From Tenggerimyces flavus (lineage in GTDB: Bacteria; Actinomycetota; Actinomycetes; Propionibacteriales; Actinopolymorphaceae), in contig NZ_JAFBCM010000001.1 of the NCBI RefSeq assembly GCF_016907715.1, positions 8,409,420-8,473,419 of the forward strand: a DNA stretch of 64,000 nucleotides, written 5' to 3'. The notes below the pieces were generated by a model. It was not told the origin of the DNA. It made no database searches and saw only the letters and a list, made by a program, of their open reading frames with translations. A program made the translations under genes and the position numbers. Below are positions 17,783-26,796 of this stretch, in pieces (position 1 is the stretch's first letter; every line of letters starts with the position of its first letter).

Positions 17783-18050
17783 CGGCCGCCCACACCGTTT
17801 CGCCGCTTGGCCGGACTCTGGCTCGCCAGCCGCGAGATCATGACGTCGATCTTCGGCCCGTCCGGCTCGCGGTAGTCCAGCGGTACGGGCAGGGTCGCGC
17901 ACTGTAGCGGCTACCCTTGCGCCGGCACGTCCGCCGGACACGCACCCCAGGTCAGCCGATCCGTCGATCTGGCGGCACTCGCCGGGACGGCGAGTGCCGC
18001 CAGCGAACGTTTCCCCTACCGTCTCCGTCCTAGGAGCACGGGAGGGTTGG

Positions 18051-18560
18051 ATGCGCCTGCTGAAACGCAGTACCGAGGATCCGCTCAGCGCGGCTGAGGC
18101 GGATCGGGTTCGCGCCATCTTGTACCTCGGCGGGGTCCCCGCGGGTGACCTCGACGACGGTGTCCAAGAGGTGCGCCTCAAGCTGCTCGAGCGCCAAGCG
18201 CGCGACGCCGAGCAGCTGCGGTCGGCCCATGCCTGGATCGGTGTCGTCGCCAGCAACATCGCCGCCGACTGGCACCGCCGGACGGCGAAGGACCGGCGCA
18301 TCACGAACAGGCTCGCGGAGTACGTTCCCGCAGCCGCCCACCATCCCCAGGAAGACGCCACGCTCGCGGCCGCGGTCGCCCGCGGGCTGGCGGAACTGCC
18401 GCCCGACCAGCGCCAGGTCCTGATCCTGCGCTTCTACGAGGACCTGCCGCTCAAGGACATCGCGACCGCGCTCGACCTGCCGATCGGCACCGTCAAGAGC
18501 CGCCTGCACTGGGCGGTCAAGGCGGTACGCGAACGGCTGCGCGCCACGGAGGTGATCTGA
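18051..18560 (+). CDS. ECF-type RNA polymerase sigma factor
   Basis: 169 residues from ATG 18051, which follows the strong ribosome site GGGAGGG; the in-frame extension to 17994 has no such signal. Sigma region 2 is at about 20-85 (DLDDGVQEVRLKLLE, then AWIGVVASNIAADWHRR). Region 4 is at about 110-165, with LPPDQRQVLILRFYEDLPLKD and helix-turn-helix IATALDLPIGTVKSRLHWAV. It stands 3 bp ahead of a membrane protein that may hold it inactive. Confidence 0.88.
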   Translation: MRLLKRSTEDPLSAAEADRVRAILYLGGVPAGDLDDGVQEVRLKLLERQARDAEQLRSAHAWIGVVASNIAADWHRRTAKDRRITNRLAEYVPAAAHHPQEDATLAAAVARGLAELPPDQRQVLILRFYEDLPLKDIATALDLPIGTVKSRLHWAVKAVRERLRATEVI

Positions 18561-18563
18561 ACC

Positions 18564-19268
18564 ATGACCGACCGCGACCCGCTCGCGTACCTCCTCGACG
18601 ACGATCCGATCCCGGACGACGTACGAGCCGACCCACGCTTCGCCGAAGCTGAAGCCGACGTCGAGGCGATCAAGCGCGGCCTCCACCTCGTCGCTGCCGC
18701 GACGCCCAAGCCGCCGAAGGCTCAACGCGGCAGGTGGAACGGGAACGTCATCCTCGCCGTTGCCGCCTGCACCCTCGCCGCCGTCACGTTCGGCGGACTC
18801 GTCGCCGCACCCTCGTTCCTCGGTGGAACAGACCAGAACACCGCGGGGAGTGAAGGCGGACAATCCGCTGGCTCGGGTGGTGAGCCACCCCGGGCAGCGC
18901 CAAACCCCTCCGACAGGCGACCCCTCGGCGGCGGCATGGACCTTACCGAGGAAGGCCTCGTCTCCTGCGCGACCCTCATCGTCGACGGCGTCATCACCGA
19001 CGTCCAGCCGGGCCCGACGAGCGACACCAACAAGCTCACTGTGAACATCACCCGCGTCTACAAGCCCGCGTCGGCCGACAGCCAGCTCACCGCGACCGTG
19101 TACAAGCACGAGGGCCAACGCATCGGCGCGACCGCGTTCGTCATCGTGTCGAGGTTCGCGAACGAGCCGGTCGCGGTCTTCGTCGGCTTCGACCGGGACT
19201 CCGCCCTCCAACGGTTCGACAAGGCCCTGGCCCAGAAGCAGCTCCCGCCCTGCCCGGGCCCCGGCTGA
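18564..19268 (+). CDS. Single-pass membrane protein, possible regulator of the adjacent sigma factor
   Basis: 234 residues: an acidic cytoplasmic N-terminus (MTDRDPLAYLLDDDPIPDD), one transmembrane helix at about 60-82, a low-complexity Gly/Ser/Pro linker to about 125, and an extracytoplasmic domain of about 110 residues. The position 3 bp after a sigma gene is that of an anti-sigma factor. It lacks the HxxxCxxC zinc motif of the common ZAS class, so it would be another type, or simply a protein under the sigma factor's control. Confidence 0.6.
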   Translation: MTDRDPLAYLLDDDPIPDDVRADPRFAEAEADVEAIKRGLHLVAAATPKPPKAQRGRWNGNVILAVAACTLAAVTFGGLVAAPSFLGGTDQNTAGSEGGQSAGSGGEPPRAAPNPSDRRPLGGGMDLTEEGLVSCATLIVDGVITDVQPGPTSDTNKLTVNITRVYKPASADSQLTATVYKHEGQRIGATAFVIVSRFANEPVAVFVGFDRDSALQRFDKALAQKQLPPCPGPG

Positions 19269-19276
19269 GCCGGGAC

Positions 19277-21937
19277 TCAGCCGGACCGGAACACCGACGA
19301 GCCAGGACCGCAGACCTGGACGGCGTGCGTGCCGTCGGACTGCGGTACGTGCACGTGCCCGACCACTCCGACGGGCAGGTCGACCGCGACCTCATACCCG
19401 CTACCGACGCGGTGCCAAGACGTCGCGACCCGGCCCCGCACCGTCTCGACCGAAGCCCGGGCGCGACCGAGCGTTGCGGGCGGAACGGGCCGGACCCGCA
19501 CCTCCGACCAGCCCGGCGCGGCCGGCGCCAGCCCGGCGAGATCCTCGATGAACCACTGGTCCACCGTCCCGTAGAAGTGGTGGTTCAGCGACCGCGACTC
19601 GGCCTGCCACATCTCGTACAGCGCCGTCGAGCCGAGCGAGAGCCAGTAGCCGTACCCCGGGTACGTCCGCTGCATCGCGACCTTGAACGCGAGGTCCACC
19701 TGCCCTGCCCGGGTCAGCACGGGGAACAGGAACTTCGTCCCGATCACACCGGTATCGAGGTGGTCGTCCCGCGCGTGGATGTCCGCGACGAGGTTGTCGA
19801 GCACTCGCTGCCGCTCGCCCTCGGGCACGAGCTCGAACGCCAGCGCGACCACGTTCGGTGACTGCCGGTACGGAAGCTCGACCTCGCCACGGAAGGTCCC
19901 CGACGCGCCGTCGAAGAACTCGCGCTGGAAGCCCGCACGCACCGTCGCCGCGATCTCGCCGTACGCCGGCAGGTCCTCCGGCCGCCCCAACACCTCCGCG
20001 ATCTGCCTCAACAGGTCGACGATCCGGTACGTGTACGCGGTCTCGTAGACGGTCGGCCCCTCCGGCGGAACACCACCTCCACCGGGCGGCAGGTAGTCGC
20101 CGAGCCCGACTGTCGCGACGCCGTCGGTCACGAAGTCGGCGAGCAGGAAGTCGAGGTAGCGCCGCTGGTTGTCGTAGTGCCGCGCGAGGATCCGGGTGTC
20201 GCCGTAGTGCTGATACATCACCCACGGGATCTCGAAGTACGCCGCGTCCCAGGCGGGGATCGGGCCGACGATCCCCGACGGCGTGCCGTGGTAGCCCCAA
20301 CCGCTGGTCGGGACGATCGGCGGCAGCTCGCCGCTCGGCAACTGCGCGTCGACCCAGTCGTCCAACCATTTCGTATAGAAGCGCGGCATGTGGAAGTTCA
20401 GCGCCGCGACATTCGCGGTCAGGTGCGCGTCGCCGGTCCAACCGTTCTTTTCAAAGACCGGCGTGTCCGTCGGAATTCCATGCAGGTTGTTGAGAACGGC
20501 CCACCGCGTTCCGGCATGCAATCGATTTACGTCATCGTCGTCACACTCGAACTCACCGACCGAAGCGACGTCGCTATGTACCGCGAATGCGCGCAGATCC
20601 GAGAGTTCGGGACGGCTCGGATGTCCGGTCACTTGGACATATTGGAATCCCTTGTAGCTGAACTCCGGTTCGTACGTCTCCGGACCTTCGCCGCGCAGCA
20701 CGTAGACGTCGGTCTGGATGCCGTCCGGAACGAAGTGCTGCTCGAGCGCCACGAGACCTTCGGCGTCGACGCGCTCGGTGTAGCGCACCTCGACCTCGGT
20801 GCCGGCAGGCCCGTTCAGCGTCAACCGCGCCCAGCCGGCGACCTGTTGGCCGAGGTCGTACACGAACGTGCCGGGCGTCGGTTCGGTCAGCGCGACCGGC
20901 TCCAACTCCTGAACGATGGCGATCGGCTCGAGCTGTTGTGACCTCAGCTGGCCAGCGGGTGGCGTGGCCTGAACCGCGTTGCCCCATTCGGCATCGTCGT
21001 ATCCGGGCGATGTCCATCCGGGACGCGCGAGGCGTGCGTCGTACCGCTCGCCGGAGTAGAGGGAGTCGTACCTGGTGGGGCCGTCGATCGTTCGCCAGGA
21101 CGGATCGGTGCCGATGCGTTGGACCGTTCCGTCGGCGTACCAGACGACGAGCAACGCCAACAGCTTCGAGTGATCCCACCACGGGGAACGTTCCCACCAC
21201 CAGACACTGCCGGCCGGCTCGCCGTACCGTCCGCGGCCGAGTTCGACACCGAGGACGTGGCGGCCGCCGGTGGCGAGGTGCTCGGAGACGTCATACGTGC
21301 TGTACAAAACGGTTTCCGCATAGTTCGTCGATGCGGGATCGAGAACGCGAGTGCCGATGCGTTCGCCGTCGAGATAGCCGACGCCGTACCCGAGGCCGCA
21401 CAGATAGAGTCGCGCCCGGACCACGTCGGTACGGGAAAGCTCGAAATCCCTGCGCAGCAAGGGCGCTGGCGGGATTCCGTCGAACGCCGAACTCGGTGCG
21501 GAGATCCAGCTCGCCGCGACCCAGTCCTCGACCTCGAGGAGTCCGGTCTCGAATGTCGACGGTTGCGACCACTCCGACGCGTTGCCCGCCCGGTCCCAGA
21601 CTCGTACCGCCCAGTAATGGATCGTGCTGGAGTGCAAGGCAGCGCCGGCGAACTCGACCTGTCCGTTGGCGGTCGAGTCGACCCTGCCGGAGTCCCAGAT
21701 CTCGCCGTCGGCGGTCTCGGTGCCGACGACGACCTGGTACGCGGACTGGGCGAGCGGCTGCGCGTCGGACTGGCCGCCGTCCGCTTCGAGCAGCCAGGAG
21801 AACCTCGGGTGAGGCTCGTCGAGGCCGAGCGGCTGGTCCGCGTACTCGACTCGAAGCCTGGTCGGCCGCACGCTGGAAATCGCCACGTTGCCCGCCGTTC
21901 CACTGGTCGAAACACCATGAGCAGAAACAAGATCCAC
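19277..21937 (-). CDS. GH78 alpha-L-rhamnosidase
   Basis: About 886 residues from GTG 21937; the frame stays open to 22042, but that stretch carries promoter-like repeats. Domains follow the family order: N-terminal Fn3-like part (RPTRLRVEYADQPLGLDEPHPRFSW), two beta-sandwich domains, the (alpha/alpha)6 barrel from about residue 470 and a C-terminal beta-sandwich. The barrel has DTPVFEKNGWTGDAHLT, where the catalytic acid Glu sits, and GTKFLFPVL, LGSTALYEMW and SLNHHFYGTVDQWF further on. No signal peptide is seen, so it probably releases rhamnose from imported oligomers. It converges on the sigma partner with 8 bp between stops. Confidence 0.9.
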   Translation of the reverse strand: MDLVSAHGVSTSGTAGNVAISSVRPTRLRVEYADQPLGLDEPHPRFSWLLEADGGQSDAQPLAQSAYQVVVGTETADGEIWDSGRVDSTANGQVEFAGAALHSSTIHYWAVRVWDRAGNASEWSQPSTFETGLLEVEDWVAASWISAPSSAFDGIPPAPLLRRDFELSRTDVVRARLYLCGLGYGVGYLDGERIGTRVLDPASTNYAETVLYSTYDVSEHLATGGRHVLGVELGRGRYGEPAGSVWWWERSPWWDHSKLLALLVVWYADGTVQRIGTDPSWRTIDGPTRYDSLYSGERYDARLARPGWTSPGYDDAEWGNAVQATPPAGQLRSQQLEPIAIVQELEPVALTEPTPGTFVYDLGQQVAGWARLTLNGPAGTEVEVRYTERVDAEGLVALEQHFVPDGIQTDVYVLRGEGPETYEPEFSYKGFQYVQVTGHPSRPELSDLRAFAVHSDVASVGEFECDDDDVNRLHAGTRWAVLNNLHGIPTDTPVFEKNGWTGDAHLTANVAALNFHMPRFYTKWLDDWVDAQLPSGELPPIVPTSGWGYHGTPSGIVGPIPAWDAAYFEIPWVMYQHYGDTRILARHYDNQRRYLDFLLADFVTDGVATVGLGDYLPPGGGGVPPEGPTVYETAYTYRIVDLLRQIAEVLGRPEDLPAYGEIAATVRAGFQREFFDGASGTFRGEVELPYRQSPNVVALAFELVPEGERQRVLDNLVADIHARDDHLDTGVIGTKFLFPVLTRAGQVDLAFKVAMQRTYPGYGYWLSLGSTALYEMWQAESRSLNHHFYGTVDQWFIEDLAGLAPAAPGWSEVRVRPVPPATLGRARASVETVRGRVATSWHRVGSGYEVAVDLPVGVVGHVHVPQSDGTHAVQVCGPGSSVFRSG

Positions 21938-21985
21938 TCTGGCCGACCGCCGCGGATAAAGACCAGCGAGAGGTCCGGGCTGGCC

Positions 21986-22016
21986 GACCACATTCGGCCC
22001 CACTGACCACAATCGG
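21986..22016 (-). promoter_or_regulatory. Direct-repeat operator candidate upstream of GH78
   Basis: GACCACATTCGG (21986-21997) and GACCACAATCGG (22005-22016) differ at one of 12 positions and start 19 bp apart, about two helical turns. On the minus strand TTGACC lies over the upstream copy, 17 bp from a weak hexamer CCGAAT. This looks like a two-site operator at the GH78 promoter; the regulator is unknown. Confidence 0.45.
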
Positions 22017-22158
22017 TCAAGGCTGGCGCGAACGGAAACCACAACGCCTCGGGTGAAGTCGGAATGGTTTGTCGGTCTCTCGTTTCACGGGCGACCGTCC
22101 GCCGGAATCGGAGGCACCGTAGACTCAGCGCAGCGGACTATAACGACCCGGGAGAGTT

Positions 22159-23244
22159 GTGGCAGCCAGTGACAAGAGCCCGGACGCGAGGCTGCGGGCG
22201 ACGCTCGCTGCGATAGCGCCCGGAACACCCTTGCGTGACGGACTCGAGCGAGTCCTTCGCGGTCGTACGGGTGCGCTCCTCGTTCTCGGGTACGACAAGG
22301 TCGTCGAGTCGGTGTCCACCGGCGGCTTCGCGCTGGACGTCGAGTTCAGCGCGACCGGGCTCCGCGAGCTCGCCAAGATGGACGGCGCGATCATCGTGGA
22401 CCGGGACTGCACCCGGATCCTGCGCGCCGGCGTCCACCTGATGCCCGACCCGTCGATCCCGACGGTGGAGACGGGCACGCGGCACCGGACGGCGGAGCGG
22501 ATCGCCAAGCAGACCGGCTTCCCGGTGGTGTCGGTGTCGCAGTCGATGCGGATCATCGGGCTGTACGTGGACGACATCCGCTACACGCTGGAAGACACCG
22601 GGCAGATCCTGTCCCGGGCGAACCAGGCACTGGCGACGCTGGAGCGGTACAAGCTGCGGCTGGACGAGGTGTCGGGCACGCTCTCGGCGCTGGAAATCGA
22701 GGATCTGGTCACGATCCGTGACGTGTCCGCCGTTGCTCAGCGGCTGGAGATGGTGCGGCGGATCGCGAACGAGATCCAGGGGTACGTGGTCGAGCTCGGT
22801 GTCGACGGCCGGCTGCTCTCGTTGCAGCTCGACGAGCTGGTGGCTGGGGTCGAGCCGGAGCGCGAGCTGGTGTCGCGGGACTACCTGCCGCACGTTGCCT
22901 CGCGGCGTCATCGCACGGTCGAGGACGCGCTGACGGATCTGGATGCCCTGTCGCCGGCCGACCTGCTCGACCTCGGGGCGGTGGCTCGTGCTCTGGGGCA
23001 TGGGTCGGACGCCCTGGACGCGGCGGTGTCGCCACGCGGCTACCGCCTGCTGGCCAAGGTGCCGCGGCTGCCGGGGACCGTGATCGACCGGTTGGTGGAT
23101 CACTTCGGGAGCTTGCAGAAGCTGCTCGCGGCCTCGATCGACGACCTGCAAGCGGTGGACGGCGTAGGCGAGAACCGCGCCCGAACCGTTCGCGAAGGCC
23201 TGTCGCGACTGGCCGAGTCCAGCATCCTCGAGCGCTACGTCTGA
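22159..23244 (+). CDS. disA: Diadenylate cyclase DisA (DNA integrity scanning protein)
   Basis: A 361-residue protein starting at GTG 22159 after GGGAGAG. The DAC domain at about 10-150 has the DGA motif (MDGAIIVD, Asp75) and RHRTAERIA (near 108), which bind ATP and metal for synthesis of c-di-AMP. A helical spine follows, and the C-terminal helix-hairpin-helix domain ([27 protein letters not shown]) binds branched DNA. It is partnered with radA in most actinobacteria, but 4.4 kb separate them here. Confidence 0.96.
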   Translation: MAASDKSPDARLRATLAAIAPGTPLRDGLERVLRGRTGALLVLGYDKVVESVSTGGFALDVEFSATGLRELAKMDGAIIVDRDCTRILRAGVHLMPDPSIPTVETGTRHRTAERIAKQTGFPVVSVSQSMRIIGLYVDDIRYTLEDTGQILSRANQALATLERYKLRLDEVSGTLSALEIEDLVTIRDVSAVAQRLEMVRRIANEIQGYVVELGVDGRLLSLQLDELVAGVEPERELVSRDYLPHVASRRHRTVEDALTDLDALSPADLLDLGAVARALGHGSDALDAAVSPRGYRLLAKVPRLPGTVIDRLVDHFGSLQKLLAASIDDLQAVDGVGENRARTVREGLSRLAESSILERYV

Positions 23245-23265
23245 CCGGAGCCGGGTCAGCCCATC

Positions 23266-23515
23266 CGGACGCTTTACGTCCGTAACACCACCCGCCCCAA
23301 TCCCGCCTGCGTCCGCCACAACCGCGCGGGATCTCTTACACCTGTATCAACAAAAGCGGACGCCTTACGTCCGTAACACCACGCGCAGGTACCCCGCCCC
23401 GCAACCCCCCGCAACCCCCCGCAAACCGCCGCAACCGCAGCAACCGCAGCAACCGAGCGGGATCTCTCACACCTATAACAGCAAAGGCGGACGCCTTACG
23501 TCCGTAACACCACGC
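23266..23515 (+). repeat. Interspersed repeat cluster downstream of disA
   Basis: Three copies of CGGACGCCTTACGTCCGTAA start at 23266 (one base differs), 23357 and 23488, each followed by CACCAC. The first bases fold as GGACG-CCTTA-CGTCC hairpins. Copies 2 and 3 are preceded by a shared block GCGGGATCTCT(C/T)ACACCT ending in AGCAAA or CAACAAAA. Between copies 2 and 3 lies a CCGCAA-type short repeat (about 23400-23455). No gene is supported in 23245-23770. Confidence 0.85.
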
Positions 23516-23642
23516 CCGGGGCCAGCGCTTGTTACGAAAGTGGCTGGAGCGACGCAGTCGCGTCTCGGCATCGCTGACGAGCAGGCCGCCCCAGGTACTC
23601 CTAGGTAGGCTCTCCGGTCCCCCCAAGTGACTCCCCCGTGAC

Positions 23643-23674
23643 GGCAAATGATCATGTTTACATGATCATTTGCC
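23643..23674. repeat. 32-bp perfect palindrome, copy 1
   Basis: GGCAAATGATCATG, TTTA, then the exact complement CATGATCATTTGCC. The same 32 bases recur at 47267-47298. Both copies lie between convergent genes. Confidence 0.92.
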
Positions 23675-23770
23675 GCTCTACGTGGGATACACCCCGCGTA
23701 AGGCACCCACACGCCAGGTAAAGCGGCATCGGTGCCCGTCCGCCAGCACCACCGACTTACCCAAGAGGTC

Positions 23771-24940
23771 CTAGGCGAAGTAGGCGGCCACCTCGGGGTC
23801 TGCCGCTGGCACTCGTACCGGCGTGGAGCCCGCACGCAAGGACTCGGCGCCAGCGACACCCGTTGCTACCGAGTAGCGCGCGGCGACCGGCGAGGTGTCC
23901 GTTGCTCCACCCTCGCGGACGTACCGCAGGAACTCGCCCACGATCTCCGGGTCCGCTCCGCCGTGCCCACCTTCGCCCGGGCGCACTTCGTACGTCTGGT
24001 CGCCGGCCTCCTGCCAGCCGTGATGCCGCTTGTTCCAGATGCGGATGGTCGTGCCCGGCTCGCCGTTCCCGAAGTTCTCGATCCGCCCCTCGGTCCCGAT
24101 CACCGTGTAGTTCCGCCAGTAGTCCGGCGTGTAGTGGCACTGCTGGTACGACGCCAGCACCCCGTTGGACAGGCGCATCAGCATCATCGACACGTCTTCC
24201 ATGTCCATCTTCGGGTTCAGCCCGGTCAGTGACAGTGGCGGCCAGCGGGTCAGCCGCTCTTCGTCCGATCCGTGCCACCACGGGTCGGCGTCGCCCTTGT
24301 CTTGCGTCTGGTCGTAGAGCGTCAGCGCACCCATCGCGGTCACTTCGGTCGTGTACGCCGAGCACAGCCAGTGCAGCACGTCCAGGTCGTGGGCGCCCTT
24401 CTGCAGCAGCAGGCTCGTCCCGTACTTCTGCTCGACGTGCCAGTCCTGGAAGTAGAAGTCACCGCCGTGCCCGACGAAGTGGCGGCCCCACGCGACCTTC
24501 GGTTCGCCGATCGCTCCGGAGTCGATGAGCCGCTTCATCTCGCGTACGAACGGCATGTGCCGCATGTTGTGCCCGAGGTACAGCTTTCCGCCCGTCGTCT
24601 GCGCCGTACGCAACAGCCGGTCGCAGCCCTCGGTGGTGATCGCCATCGGCTTCTCGAGGTAGACGGGGAGGCCGGCCTCCAGCACAGCGACCGCGTGCTC
24701 CTCGTGCAGCCAGTCCGGGCTGATCACGAACACCGCGTCGAGCTCGGACTTCAGGAACGCCGCCAGATCGGTATGCACAGCAGCCGATTCGCCGTACGCC
24801 TCGCGGAACCGCTCCCCCGACGTCGGTTCCGGGTCGTACAGCGCCACGACCCGCGAGCCCCCGCCAGGCTTGTGCGCGTGGCGCGACAACGTTCCGCGCA
24901 GGCCGTAGCCGATCACGCCAATCTGGAGGTCGGACACCAC
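23771..24940 (-). CDS. Gfo/Idh/MocA-family oxidoreductase
   Basis: 389 residues. The Rossmann domain begins GVIGYGLRG at about 8-16, and EKPMAIT near 97 is the family's catalytic-Lys motif. The C-terminal domain has KGAHDLDVLHWL near 183, which supplies the conserved Asp and His of the active site. It should oxidise or reduce a sugar or cyclitol using NAD(P). Its start codon directly follows the stop codon of the phosphodiesterase gene (TAA then GTG), so the two form an operon. Confidence 0.88.
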   Translation of the reverse strand: MVSDLQIGVIGYGLRGTLSRHAHKPGGGSRVVALYDPEPTSGERFREAYGESAAVHTDLAAFLKSELDAVFVISPDWLHEEHAVAVLEAGLPVYLEKPMAITTEGCDRLLRTAQTTGGKLYLGHNMRHMPFVREMKRLIDSGAIGEPKVAWGRHFVGHGGDFYFQDWHVEQKYGTSLLLQKGAHDLDVLHWLCSAYTTEVTAMGALTLYDQTQDKGDADPWWHGSDEERLTRWPPLSLTGLNPKMDMEDVSMMLMRLSNGVLASYQQCHYTPDYWRNYTVIGTEGRIENFGNGEPGTTIRIWNKRHHGWQEAGDQTYEVRPGEGGHGGADPEIVGEFLRYVREGGATDTSPVAARYSVATGVAGAESLRAGSTPVRVPAADPEVAAYFA

Positions 24941-25762
24941 TTACTCCCTTACGCCCTCGAGCACCGAACGGCCGTCCAGTTCCCAGCGCTCGTCGATGGC
25001 GACACCGAGGTGGGACAGCATCGTGGGAGCGATGTCGACCAGCTCGATCCGCGCCTCGGCGGCAACGCTGGCGCCGTACGTCAGCACGAACGTACTGCGC
25101 TCGTCGTCGCTCTGTCCGCCATGCCCGCCAACCGGGGTGTGGCCGTGATCGGTCGTGATCACCACCAGCCACTCCTCGTCCGCGTACTCGGGTCGCGCCT
25201 CCACCGCCGCGATCACCCGCGCCACATTGGCGTCCGCGCTCTCGACCGCGGCCGCGTACTCCGCCGACGCCGCCCCGCTCGCGTGCCCGACCTCGTCCAC
25301 CTGGCCGAGGTAGACGAACGCCAGGTCCACGTCGCCCGCCAGCAGCGGCGTAGCTCGATCGACCGCGGCACGGTCGGCCTCGGCCCAGTCGACCGCCTCG
25401 GAGAAGTCGTGCCGCACCGAAACTTCGTCCGAAATGACAGTGGAAGTTATCGGCTTCCACGCCGCGACCACGAACGTGGTGAGGCCTTCGCGCGTCGCCC
25501 TTGTCAGCAGGTCCGGGTAGGACGACAGCCGATGGTCGACGAAGTCGTTGTCCTGCACCCCGTGCTTCTCGGGCCAAGTTCCGGTAACGATCGTCGACCA
25601 CCCCGGTCCCGAGACGGTCTTGGTCGTGCCGTCCGGGTAGATCCGCGACTCGGCGAACACCGCCGTCGAAGCCAACCGCTGCAGGGTCGGCGCCGCAACT
25701 GAGGCGACTTTCCGGAACAACAGCCCGTCGATACCGATAAGGAGAGCTTTGCGCGCAGTCAC
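24941..25762 (-). CDS. Alkaline-phosphatase-superfamily phosphodiesterase/nucleotide pyrophosphatase
   Basis: 273 residues from GTG 25762 (VTARKALLIGIDGLL). The frame stays open far upstream, but only through tandem repeats. The metal-binding IGIDG opens the protein. The nucleophile region is DGTTKTVSGPGWSTIVTG near 45-62, followed by PEKHGVQDN. The last metal ligands are in TTDHGHTPVGGHGG near 205. This is the pattern of type I phosphodiesterases. There is no signal peptide, so a cytoplasmic role is likely. The partner gene is an oxidoreductase, and the substrate may be a phosphorylated sugar. Confidence 0.8.
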   Translation of the reverse strand: MTARKALLIGIDGLLFRKVASVAAPTLQRLASTAVFAESRIYPDGTTKTVSGPGWSTIVTGTWPEKHGVQDNDFVDHRLSSYPDLLTRATREGLTTFVVAAWKPITSTVISDEVSVRHDFSEAVDWAEADRAAVDRATPLLAGDVDLAFVYLGQVDEVGHASGAASAEYAAAVESADANVARVIAAVEARPEYADEEWLVVITTDHGHTPVGGHGGQSDDERSTFVLTYGASVAAEARIELVDIAPTMLSHLGVAIDERWELDGRSVLEGVRE

Positions 25763-25944
25763 GAGGAGAGACGGTAGCGGCCCGGTCGCGCCCCGCGCGA
25801 GGGTGAGAGTGGAGATGGCGGCCCGGTCCGGTGGGTGAAGTGGGGGCAGCGACGATGGCGGACGCCCGAGGCAGTGGCGCGAGCACGCCGAAGCGAGTGG
25901 TGACGGGAGCGCCGGATCGGCTGCAAGGGATGGCTGCGTGGGGT

Positions 25945-26129
25945 GGCGAGACGCCCTGCGACGGCGAATGGCGAGACGCCCTGCGACGGCGAATGGCGAG
26001 ACGCCCTGCGACGGCGAATGGCGAGACGCCCTGCGACGGCGAATGGCGAGACGCCCTGCGACGGCGAATGGCGAGACGCCCTGCGACGGCGAATGGCGAG
26101 ACGCCCTGCGACGGCGAATGGCGAGACGC
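25945..26129 (+). repeat. Tandem array of seven perfect 25-bp units
   Basis: Seven identical 25-base units, each beginning GGCGAGACGCCCTGCGACGG and ending CGAAT, fill 25945-26119, and a further 10 bases of the unit follow. Because 25 is not a multiple of three, each frame cycles through the same peptide every 75 bases, which explains the open frames. There are no spacers, so it is not CRISPR. Confidence 0.97.
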
Positions 26130-26329
26130 ATAAGGCAAGGCGCGAGCACCGCCCGACCCCTCCGGGCGGAGTTTCGTCGTGTCCAGCGACTTGCTCGCCG
26201 GCGCGTCGCTGCCGGTGGCTGCGGCGCGGCGATGTTTCGCCCAACGGTGCGCGATGGCGCGGCACCACAGGCGGCATGGCGGCGCGGGTCGCACGGGTCG
26301 CGCGCCTGCTCGTCCGAGCAGCACCCCGG

Positions 26330-26379
26330 GAGTTGTTGGACAGATGTCGGGATAGAGGCCGAGATCTGTCCAACAGCTC
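26330..26379. repeat. 21-bp inverted repeat with 8-nt loop
   Basis: Arms 26330-26350 and 26359-26379 (core TGTTGGACAGAT) match at 19 of 21 positions around GATAGAGG. It is an isolated strong hairpin within the repeat region, with no adjoining gene. Confidence 0.8.
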
Positions 26380-26582
26380 TCCGTGCCACGCTCGAATTCG
26401 ATCAGTTGCACGCGCTGCGAGTGGGATGGCCGACCAGGCAGGGCAGGGTGGGTGACGTGGGTGCGCGTCCGCCTGGTCCGGTCGGTGAAGTCGGCACCGC
26501 CGCCCGGCCCAGTGGGTGAAGTGGGTGGCGGACGCACGAGGCAGCACGCGGACACGGCATCGCCGCACGGGATGGCGAGAGC

Positions 26583-26796
26583 GAGGCGGCGAGGCCGAGG
26601 CGGCGAGGCCGAGGCGGCGAGGCCGAGGCGGCGAGGCGGCGAGGCGGCGAGGCGGCGAGAGGGCGAGGTGGACCGCCGCGAGGCGGCGAGGCGGCGAGAG
26701 GGCGACGTGGACCGCCGCGAGGCGGCGAGGCGGCGAGAGGGCGACGTGGACCGCCGCGAGGCGGCGAGGCGGCGAGAGGGCGAGGTGGACCGCCGC
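26583..26796 (+). repeat. 14-bp and 39-bp purine-rich tandem arrays
   Basis: Three 14-base units GAGGCGGCGAGGCC (26583-26624) lead, through 16 bases, into four 39-base units (26641-26796). The 39-mers differ only at one base (GACGTGG or GAGGTGG near the end of the unit). The plus strand is almost all G/A/C with very little T. A 39-base unit keeps frame, giving repeated EAARRREGDVDRR, but nothing else supports a protein. Confidence 0.9.

Noticed and set aside
23473-23859. 128-codon minus-strand frame downstream of disA
   Set aside because: It runs through the repeats and the palindrome and overlaps the end of the oxidoreductase gene.
25945-26129. CRISPR-like repeat array
   Set aside because: The 25-base units are directly adjacent with no spacers, and no cas genes are in the window.
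24941-26389. Long form of the phosphodiesterase reaching 26389
   Set aside because: The added N-terminus translates the tandem repeats; the family fold starts at VTARKALLIGIDG, so GTG 25762 is preferred.
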